Source of the DNA: an uncultured Verrucomicrobiota bacterium
GTDB lineage: Bacteria; Verrucomicrobiota; Kiritimatiellia; RFP12; UBA1067
Assembly (NCBI GenBank): GCA_946631535.1
Contig: CAMPAF010000069.1
Location: forward strand, 1-11,264
DNA length: 11,264 bases
Direction of reading: 5' to 3'
The translations under genes and the position numbers were made by a program. The notes under the pieces are model-generated. The model was not told the DNA's origin. It saw only the letters and a program-made list of their open reading frames with translations, and did not search any database. This document shows positions 6,302 to 11,264 of this stretch, one piece after another. Every line of letters begins with the position of its first letter. Positions within the stretch are counted from its first letter, which is position 1.

Positions 6302-6317
6302 TTCCAAAGCCTTGGAA
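6302..6317 (-). repeat. Inverted repeat TTCCAA-N4-TTGGAA
   Basis: A 6-bp perfect inverted repeat with a 4-nt loop, 15 bp after the MuF-like stop codon and directly before the stronger GC hairpin. It could be an RNA hairpin or an operator-like dyad; the sequence does not decide. It is the most AT-rich of the dyads in this gap. Confidence 0.4.
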
Positions 6318-6331
6318 CGCCTTAGAATCGC

Positions 6332-7009
6332 TCAGCGTTTGGACGCCCAGACGCCCTTGTAGTAGCCGGGGTCGTAGCCGTCCACCTTCGTCGAGCCGCT
6401 CACGCCCGGCACGATGGAGCACGAGCAGTGGTGGTGGCTCGCCGCCGATGCGCTCTCGGCGCTCATGTACACGAAGCCGCGGCTCGCGAGCATGGCGCAC
6501 CATGCGCACGGGTCGGCGCCGCCCGGGACGCGCGCATAGCGCACCCTGCGTCCGGCTCTGGTCTTGGTGGCGCGCTCCACGTTCTGTTCCACGGTGAGGT
6601 CGGCGGCCAGCTTGACCTCGCGGGATGCGAGCTGCCCGATGGCCTGCGAGAACGCCTCGAACGACTCGGGCGAGCCGTCCAGCGCCCCCGCCACGCGGTG
6701 CACGGTGCCCTCGACGGCGCCGCGCCTCGCGGCGGTCGACGCCATGCGGGCGGCGCCGACATTCACGCCCTCGGCCTCCATCACGGAGTCGAAGAGCGCG
6801 CACGACGCGCTGGATGCCGCGCCGCCGTAGGAGTCCACCGCGGCCTGCGCGATGCGGATGGCGGCCTCGCGGGCCTGCTCGACGGTGGCGGCCGGATTGG
6901 CCGCATCCCATCTCGCGAGCGCCCTGCGCGCCGCCTCCGCGGCGTTTCCCTGCGCCGCCTGCACCGCGCGCCTGTAGGCTGCGAGCTTAGAGCGCGTTAT
7001 CGTCGCCAT
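6332..7009 (-). CDS. MuF / SPP1 gp7-like minor head protein
   Basis: A 225-aa minor capsid protein directly after the portal, overlapping its 3' end by 23 nt, with GGGGG 6 nt before the ATG. The family binds the portal, takes part in head assembly and is often ejected with DNA. The N-terminal 145 residues are largely helical and Ala-rich. The C-terminal part holds the signature RYARVPGGADPCAWCAMLAS (about 157-176) followed by S-H-H-H-C-S-C (191-197). The two Cys pairs and His cluster resemble a metal-binding knuckle known from actinophage proteins annotated as MuF-like or, alternatively, as capsid maturation protease. No toxin domain is fused after it. Family is sure; protease activity is not supported by anything I can see. 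Confidence 0.85.
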   Translation of the reverse strand: MATITRSKLAAYRRAVQAAQGNAAEAARRALARWDAANPAATVEQAREAAIRIAQAAVDSYGGAASSASCALFDSVMEAEGVNVGAARMASTAARRGAVEGTVHRVAGALDGSPESFEAFSQAIGQLASREVKLAADLTVEQNVERATKTRAGRRVRYARVPGGADPCAWCAMLASRGFVYMSAESASAASHHHCSCSIVPGVSGSTKVDGYDPGYYKGVWASKR

Positions 7010-8387
7010 CCGATGCCCCCATCAAGTCGAGCAGCGTGCGGTTCGCGTTCACGCGCGCGAGCTCGCGGTCGATGCGCTCGCTCTCCTCCTGCGAGAAGCC
7101 GTTGAGCTCCCACCACGTCGGAGTGGACGAGAAGCCGTCCACCATCGACGCGATCTTGACGGCGGAGTCGGTCTGCTGCGCGAGCGTGGGCATGGCCGGG
7201 TTGCGGAACCGCGCCATGATGGCGGGCGATTCCCTGCGCGCCTCGGCGAACGTGGTGCCGCGCTCGGTGGCGAGCATGGCGACGGCCACGTCGGAGAGCA
7301 CGTCGCCCGCGTCCTCGTTCCAGTCCTTGACCTTGAGGATGAGCGGCTCGTTCTCCGCGTAGATGGCGTCGCTCGACGAGGGCTGGTCGTGCACCTGCCC
7401 GAACTGGGAGACGTGGATGCCCGTCGCGGCGCTCATGCGCCCGCAGAGCAGGCGCCAATGGTCGGAGAGCGGCTGCATGCTCGGCTGCGGCAGCTGGCCG
7501 TAGGTCGGCACGTCGCCGTTCTCGTCGCGGTCGATATTGAAGATGTTGCCGATGTAGGCGTCCCAGCGGCTCACGGCCTCGAACGGGTCGCCGTCGGTGC
7601 CGAGCAGGTACTTCTGCGCGGATGCCGCGAACGCGGAGGCTATCTCCTCGTTGACGTTGGCGCGCACCGCCGAGTCGATGTAGCCCATGACCTCGCGGGT
7701 GATGCGCGACGCGCCGAGCGGGCGCTGGAGCGTCGGCTCGTATGCCATCGCGAAGCACGGGACGCGCCCGAGCCCATGTGGCTCATATTCCGCCGTCCAG
7801 GATGCGCCGCCGTCGCGGCGGATGCGGATGAGGTTCTCGGCGGTCGCCACGTTCACCCAGTCGGGCACGAGCCCGCCGCCGCGCACCTTGCGCATGGATA
7901 CGATGAAGCACGCGGCCTCTATGTCGCCCGCCGCGTAGTCCCACGTGACGCCGCACCAGCTCGCGGGGTAGGCGTGGACGCGCGGCGTCCCGTCGTCGTC
8001 GGCGGAGACGAACCACAGCGCAAAGCACTGCTCCAGCGCCGAGGTCGCGGCCTTGCGGTAGAGCGTGCGCATCCTGCTGGCTCGCTGCATGGCGTCGAGC
8101 TCGGCCTGCACGTCGGCGTCGGCGGCGGTGAAGCCGTCGAACTTGCTGTGCTCGACCATGACGTCCACGCACTTCTTGCCCCATCCGCACGCGGCGTTGA
8201 GGTTGCGCAGCTCGGGCGGCACGCTGATGCCGAGGTCGACGAGCCTGTTGTGCATGATGTAGTAGGCGTGGCGCAGCTCGTTGCGGCGCGAGTGGCGCTC
8301 CCACTCGTCCACGAGCCTGCGCACGAGGTCGCGGTCGGCGTCGCGGAGCCCGCCCGCCGCCGAGACCTGCATCGGTAGCTTGATCAT
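6987..8387 (-). CDS. Portal protein (SPP1 gp6-like)
   Basis: A 466-aa protein that would form the dodecameric channel at the capsid vertex, through which the terminase pumps DNA and to which the neck binds. Chosen start MIKLPMQVSAAGG: its ATGA overlaps the terminase stop by 4 nt, the coupling usual for this pair. The next Met, five codons on, has no ribosome site. Family features in order: an N-terminal helix with YYIMHNRLVDLGISVPPELRN; N-A-A-C-G-W-G-K-K-C-V-D-V-M near residue 70; a wing region with VHAYPASWCGVTWDY; the clip/stem region VPCFAMAYEPTLQRPLGASRI; GYIDSAVRANVNEEIASAFAA; then a C-terminal crown with QPSSSDAIYAENEPLILKVKDWN. Length is normal for actinobacterial phages. Confidence 0.93.
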   Translation of the reverse strand: MIKLPMQVSAAGGLRDADRDLVRRLVDEWERHSRRNELRHAYYIMHNRLVDLGISVPPELRNLNAACGWGKKCVDVMVEHSKFDGFTAADADVQAELDAMQRASRMRTLYRKAATSALEQCFALWFVSADDDGTPRVHAYPASWCGVTWDYAAGDIEAACFIVSMRKVRGGGLVPDWVNVATAENLIRIRRDGGASWTAEYEPHGLGRVPCFAMAYEPTLQRPLGASRITREVMGYIDSAVRANVNEEIASAFAASAQKYLLGTDGDPFEAVSRWDAYIGNIFNIDRDENGDVPTYGQLPQPSMQPLSDHWRLLCGRMSAATGIHVSQFGQVHDQPSSSDAIYAENEPLILKVKDWNEDAGDVLSDVAVAMLATERGTTFAEARRESPAIMARFRNPAMPTLAQQTDSAVKIASMVDGFSSTPTWWELNGFSQEESERIDRELARVNANRTLLDLMGASDGDDNAL

Positions 8388-9838
8388 CTGACTATGGCCT
8401 TTCTTCCGGGCTTGCGCTTGGTCGTCATGGCCGCCCAGTACGCGAGGCACGCGGCCTCGACGAGCGTGGCGTCGGCGTCGTCTTCCGATTGGAAGCCCCA
8501 GCCGCCGTTTGAGCCGATGCGCCTGCGGGTGCACCCCGTGGCGCTCGCGTCGAGCAGCGGCTGGCCGTAGTGCTCCACGGCGCGCTCCTTGACGGCGTTG
8601 GCGAACGACGAGCAGGCGGCTATCACGTCGCCCGTCCTCGGGCGGATGATGCACTGCCGCGGCACGTGGGCGGCGAGCAGGCGGTCGTTGAGCGCCTGCG
8701 CGTTGCTCTGGCCGTCGATGACGATCTGGGCGGCCTCGCCAGCCACCTTGGAAAGCGAGTCCACGAACCATCCGAGCCCGCCCGCGAGCGAGCGCGCCTC
8801 GACGATGTAGACGAACGGCGCGCGCCCCTCCCTGCGATGGCACGCCGCCATGGCGCCCGTCGAGCCGTCGGGGCTGAACTTCACGGCGTAGCAGACGATG
8901 CCGCCGCGCTCGGGCGACCTGCCCTCGCATGCCGCCCAGTCGGCCTGCTTTATCGGCAGGTCGAGCAGCACCGTGCGCTCGGGCCACCATCCCAGGTGCT
9001 CGCGCGCGAACGCGTCGGGCGCCATGATGCGGGCGTCGCGCTCCAGCGCCGACTCCAGCAGCTGGTAGCCCAGCGACGGGTTGGCGCGGTACCAGCGCGC
9101 CACGTCCATCGGGTCGCCCATCTCGGGGACGGACCACTCGTGGATGCAGGCGCCCGCGTAGGGGTCGTCGTGGAGCATGGAGCGGATGGACGCGAACCGC
9201 TCGCCCTTGTAGGCGGCGGCGGGGTCGGGCACCGTCCCCATGAGGATGGTCTGCGGGCTGCCGTGCGGCGCCGCGCTGTTGAGCGGCGAGAGCGCCGCGT
9301 CCTGCGCGTCGGTGTAGCTCTGCGCCTCGTCGATCACCACGAGGTCGAACGTGCCGCCGCGCCCCATGTCGGAGTTGGAGCCGCGCGTGCGGAACTCGAT
9401 GTGGGCGCCGTTGGTGAGGTCGAGCACCATCTGGTTGGCGCTCGTGGTGTAGCGTTTCACGAGCCTGTTCAGCTCGGGGAACCGCGCGCGCGGGTCGTTG
9501 CGGCACTCGCCGAACTTCGCGCGCAGGCGGTCGAACGCCTTCTTGGCCGTCTGGTACTCCTGCGCCGTGTGGAGGATCGCCTCGCCGCGGTGGACGAGGC
9601 CCCACGTCTCGCGCGGGTCGCAGACGCCCGTCTTGCCGTTCTGGCGCGGAACGGGCAGCACGCACAGGCTGTTGAGCAGCCTGCCAGCGTCGTCCAGCGC
9701 CAGCCAGTCGTTGAGCATCGTGCGCTGCCACGGATGCGGCGGCAGGCCGTAGGCGTCGGCGAGCGCGGCGGCGAGCTTGCCCTCCGTGCGGTCGTAGGAC
9801 GCGCACCACGAGTAGGTAGGCGTCTGGTCGCCTAGCAT
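8384..9838 (-). CDS. terL: Terminase large subunit
   Basis: A 484-aa packaging motor: an N-terminal ATPase translocates DNA into the procapsid and a C-terminal RNase H-like nuclease cuts the concatemer. Walker A is PVPRQNGKT at residues 62-70 and Walker B FDLVVIDEAQ at 164-173. A coupling motif ILMGTVPDP lies at 198-206. The nuclease half shows CYAVKFSPDG (316-325), QIVIDGQ (371-377) and an Asp-rich DDADATLVEA (453-462), which would supply metal ligands. In the first nuclease strand the position often held by Asp is Lys320, with Asp324 nearby. The start ATG overlaps the small-subunit stop by 7 nt, so translation is likely coupled. Length and order are normal. Confidence 0.95.
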   Translation of the reverse strand: MLGDQTPTYSWCASYDRTEGKLAAALADAYGLPPHPWQRTMLNDWLALDDAGRLLNSLCVLPVPRQNGKTGVCDPRETWGLVHRGEAILHTAQEYQTAKKAFDRLRAKFGECRNDPRARFPELNRLVKRYTTSANQMVLDLTNGAHIEFRTRGSNSDMGRGGTFDLVVIDEAQSYTDAQDAALSPLNSAAPHGSPQTILMGTVPDPAAAYKGERFASIRSMLHDDPYAGACIHEWSVPEMGDPMDVARWYRANPSLGYQLLESALERDARIMAPDAFAREHLGWWPERTVLLDLPIKQADWAACEGRSPERGGIVCYAVKFSPDGSTGAMAACHRREGRAPFVYIVEARSLAGGLGWFVDSLSKVAGEAAQIVIDGQSNAQALNDRLLAAHVPRQCIIRPRTGDVIAACSSFANAVKERAVEHYGQPLLDASATGCTRRRIGSNGGWGFQSEDDADATLVEAACLAYWAAMTTKRKPGRKAIVR

Positions 9839-10173
9839 GCCAGCGCGTCCGCGTCGGCTAGGATGCGCATGAGCGGGGTCTCCGCCTGCGCGGCATCGGC
9901 CTTCTCGGCGTACTTGTCGACGAGCTCGCGGAGCTCGCGCATGGTGGCGGAGTAGCTCTTCAGCAGCGCCTCGTAGCCCGTGAACGCGGGGTTGAGGCGG
10001 ATGCCCATCTGCCCGCCGCCGTTGTCGTAGGGGATGACGACCTGCTGCTTGGCGATGCCCTTGCGCGTCTCCTCCAGCTTGCGCCGCATGAACTCGGCGT
10101 CGTCCACGAGCGTGCGCACATGGTCGCGCTCATGCTCGGGGACGCACCGCAGGATGTCGTCCATCGTTGCCAT
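9832..10173 (-). CDS. Putative terminase small subunit
   Basis: A 113-aa protein just upstream of and overlapping the large subunit gene, which is the classical place for the DNA-recognition subunit of the packaging terminase. An N-terminal acidic helix (MDDILRCVPEHERDHVRTLVDD) and a charged helix (FMRRKLEETRKGIAK) lead to a segment QQVVIPYDNGGGQ (43-55). Then GIRLNPAFTGYEALLKSYSA (57-76) and a final helix LRELVDKYAEK follow. The G-G-G-Q-x-G-I-R-x-N-P-x-(F/Y)-x-x-Y-x-x-L-x-K-(S/T)-Y pattern is one I know from P27-like small terminases and related phage proteins. ATG has AAGGA 9 nt upstream. It could also be an accessory packaging protein, since no helix-turn-helix is obvious. Confidence 0.72.
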   Translation of the reverse strand: MATMDDILRCVPEHERDHVRTLVDDAEFMRRKLEETRKGIAKQQVVIPYDNGGGQMGIRLNPAFTGYEALLKSYSATMRELRELVDKYAEKADAAQAETPLMRILADADALAC

Positions 10174-10184
10174 CTTCGCCGTCC

Positions 10185-10346
10185 TTAGAACGGGATGTCG
10201 GTCCAGTCGATCTGGCCGTTGCGCACCGTCATGGTGTCGCGGCGCCTGCGCCCGGAGCGGTTGCTCCTGCGCTGCCTCGCGCTGCCGCCGCTGCCGCTCC
10301 CTCGTCCCCGGGAACCGCCGCCGCCGTTTCCGCTACCGCTTGCCAT
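10185..10346 (-). CDS. Small Gly/Ser/Arg-rich protein overlapping the PLD-like gene
   Basis: A 53-aa protein: a Gly/Ser-rich N-terminal 20 residues, an Arg-rich block (ARQRRSNRSGRRRR, about 23-36) and a more ordered end TMTVRNGQIDWTDIPF. The ATG has a strong site, GAGGAGGAG 4 nt upstream. It lies in another frame of the PLD-like gene, overlapping its last 118 bp, and ends 11 nt before the terminase small-subunit start. The strong ribosome site and tight packing argue it is translated. I do not recognise a family. The basic stretch suggests nucleic-acid binding and the neighbourhood suggests packaging; both are inference. The Trp-Thr-Asp-Ile-Pro-Phe end is the part most likely to be conserved. 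Confidence 0.7.
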   Translation of the reverse strand: MASGSGNGGGGSRGRGSGSGGSARQRRSNRSGRRRRDTMTVRNGQIDWTDIPF

Positions 10347-11050
10347 AGCTCTCCTCCTCTGACGCTCTTCTTCCTGCGCGACTCGGCGTTCACCACGTCG
10401 TAGATCGAGATGACCTTCTCGGTGAAGCCGGTCACGAACCCGTAGAGCCCCTCGTCGGGGCTTATGTGCACCTGCTCTATGTTTCGGCTGCTGCGCAGGT
10501 TCGCGCTGCCCTCCACGGTGAGGTGGTGGCCGTTTCGCGTCTCGACCGTCCACGTCTTGCAGTGGACGCCCGCGAAGCCGACGCGCAGCTCCATGCCGTC
10601 GATGTCGAGCTCTTGGAACAGATAGGGCACGAGGCCCTTGCGCTCGTGTGCGTACCAGTAGTCGGAGAGCACGATGCCCAGCGACTCGACGCCCTCCCAC
10701 TCGCAGATGTTGCGGATAGAGTCGATGTTCTCGTCGTTCATCGAGAGCGTCATGATCGACATGCGCTTGACGCTCAGCTTGCCCAGGTCGACCAGCGCCT
10801 CCATGAAGTCGCCGAACACGAAGTTGCCGCTCACGAACGCGAACGTCTCGGAGTCGGTCGACAGGTCGAGCGCCGCCGCGAACTCCTCGGCGCGCTCGTA
10901 GGCCACGGGCTGCGGGCGCATGATCGTCGGCCTCGTGTAGAACGCGGCCTGCGTGGGCTCCACGTTCTCCGAGACGTCGAAGCCGTCCAGGCAGAACTCG
11001 AAGTCCATGGCGCCGCCGAAGTCGCCGAAGTCGAAGCCTGCGGCATCCAT
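10229..11050 (-). CDS. Phospholipase-D-like (single HKD motif) phage protein
   Basis: A 273-aa protein with one PLD-type motif: HCK at 163-165, Glu170 at the place of the usual Asp, and GSANLRSSRN at 181-190. This matches H-x-K-x4-(D/E)...G-S-x-N of PLD-superfamily nucleases and phosphotransferases. Only one motif is present, so an active site would need a dimer, as in Nuc-type enzymes. Homologues of this shape occur in phages near terminase genes; the target is not known. Region 60-145 looks like a Rossmann-type first half (ETFAFVSGNFVFGDF, ESLGIVLSDYWYAHE). The chosen start MDAAGF has GGAGG 6-7 nt upstream; a GTG nine codons earlier (11077) is poorer. The last 40 residues after LWQAVAE are Ala/Gly-rich and overlap the next gene in another frame. 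Confidence 0.8.
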   Translation of the reverse strand: MDAAGFDFGDFGGAMDFEFCLDGFDVSENVEPTQAAFYTRPTIMRPQPVAYERAEEFAAALDLSTDSETFAFVSGNFVFGDFMEALVDLGKLSVKRMSIMTLSMNDENIDSIRNICEWEGVESLGIVLSDYWYAHERKGLVPYLFQELDIDGMELRVGFAGVHCKTWTVETRNGHHLTVEGSANLRSSRNIEQVHISPDEGLYGFVTGFTEKVISIYDVVNAESRRKKSVRGGELWQAVAETAAAVPGDEGAAAAAARGSAGATAPGAGAATP

Positions 11051-11103
11051 GCGGCGCCTCCGTTGCTCGATGACCACCCCCTCGCGGGAGGCGGGTTTGA
11101 TGT

Positions 11104-11120
11104 GGCGGCACTATGCCGCC
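11104..11120 (-). repeat. Perfect 7-bp hairpin GGCGGCA-N3-TGCCGCC
   Basis: In the 112-bp gap before the PLD-like gene lies a perfect 7-bp inverted repeat with a 3-nt loop. There is no T-run on either side, so it is not a classical terminator. It may be an operator dyad, an mRNA leader structure or a packaging-site element; nothing in the sequence decides. Confidence 0.45.
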
Positions 11121-11123
11121 GAC

Positions 11124-11145
11124 GGGCGGGCTCGGCGGGGAGGGG
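11124..11145 (+). other. G-quadruplex motif in the leader gap
   Basis: The plus strand (template for the minus-strand genes) carries GGG, GGG, GGGG and GGGG separated by loops of 1, 6 and 1 nt, which meets the standard G3+N1-7 rule. It is next to a GGGGCC-N4-GGCCCC hairpin at 11142-11157, with which it shares one G-run. In GC-rich DNA such motifs arise by chance, so function is uncertain. Confidence 0.4.
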
Positions 11146-11162
11146 CCCCCCGGCCCCCACCC

Positions 11163-11264
11163 TCAGAGCGCCCACGGCTGCGGAAGGCCGTCCGCCTTCC
11201 CCGCGTGCACTCCGCGCGCCTTTGCGGCCTCGGCCATGACCTCGGCGACCGTGCGGTTGGACCG
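11163..11264 (-). CDS. Unrecognised gene, C-terminal fragment only
   Basis: The last 33 codons and a TGA stop of a minus-strand gene entering from the right edge: RSNRTVAEVMAEAAKARGVH followed by AGKADGLPQPWAL. The part seen is a helix followed by a Gly/Pro turn ending PQPWAL. Same strand and codon style as the other genes. Too little is present to assign a family; an early gene or a gene just upstream of packaging is possible from position only. Confidence 0.6.
   Translation of the reverse strand, partial: RSNRTVAEVMAEAAKARGVHAGKADGLPQPWAL

Noticed and set aside
4655..6307. Minus-strand 550-codon frame joining the small basic gene to sequence upstream
   Set aside because: Only its last 51 codons, from the ATG at 4810 with AAAGGAGG, are a real gene; the rest is an Arg-rich off-frame reading of capsid and scaffold genes.
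8570..9835. Plus-strand 421-codon frame
   Set aside because: Exact antisense of the terminase large subunit, which has Walker motifs and a coupled start.
11051..11077. Earlier GTG start (VIEQRRRR) for the PLD-like protein
   Set aside because: Its purine-rich stretch is too close to the GTG, while the ATG at 11050 has GGAGG at ideal spacing.
1..11264. Defence system, CRISPR array, tRNA, integrase or insertion sequence
   Set aside because: I looked on both strands and found no spaced direct repeats, cloverleaf, transposase or recombinase motifs; all sizeable genes fit a phage virion module.

Overview
This window is a block of phage or prophage virion genes. All of them are on the minus strand, so transcription runs from the right edge (about 11264) to the left edge (1). 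The DNA is strongly GC-rich with G/C-rich third codon positions. Nearly every start has a good Shine-Dalgarno sequence (GGAGG, AGGAG or AAGGA at 5-9 nt). This suits a phage of a high-GC host, probably actinobacterial; a gut Coriobacteriia-type host is my guess and is not proven by the sequence. No integrase, repressor, lysis, replication, tRNA, IS or CRISPR element is visible, so I cannot tell a prophage from a lytic phage here.

Layout in transcription order. (1) 11163-11264 is the tail of an unrecognised gene. (2) 11051-11162 is a non-coding gap with hairpins and a G-quadruplex motif. (3) The packaging block holds a single-HKD phospholipase-D-like protein (10229-11050), a small Gly/Ser/Arg-rich protein overlapping its 3' end (10185-10346), a terminase small-subunit-like protein (9832-10173) and the terminase large subunit (8384-9838). 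(4) The capsid block holds the portal (6987-8387), a MuF/SPP1-gp7-like minor head protein (6332-7009), a gap of 121 bp packed with four hairpins (6211-6331), the scaffold (5743-6210), the major capsid protein (4822-5727) and a 51-residue basic protein (4655-4810). (5) The head-tail joining block holds a connector (4243-4644), a head-closure protein (3853-4242), a tail-completion protein (3452-3856) and a tail terminator (3057-3455). (6) The tail block holds the major tail tube protein (2604-3047), a strong intrinsic terminator (2558-2595), tail assembly chaperones G and G-T joined by a programmed -1 frameshift (1897-2525), and the tape measure protein (1-1886), which runs off the left edge.

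The order matches long, non-contractile-tailed (siphovirus) phages of the SPP1/HK97 type. No sheath gene lies between tail terminator and tube, and the tape measure follows a G/G-T chaperone pair. Genes are tightly coupled: 4-nt ATGA/GTGA overlaps at three junctions, a 7-nt overlap at terS/terL and 23 nt at portal/MuF. This points to one long late transcript tuned by internal RNA structures. There is no gene-free stretch over 300 bases.

I do not see a new defence or mobile system; this is a fairly conventional structural module. The points most worth a second look are the canonical slippery site in the chaperone gene, the internal terminator after the tail-tube gene, the hairpin cluster before the scaffold, the PLD-like protein in the packaging block and the out-of-frame overlapping small gene.
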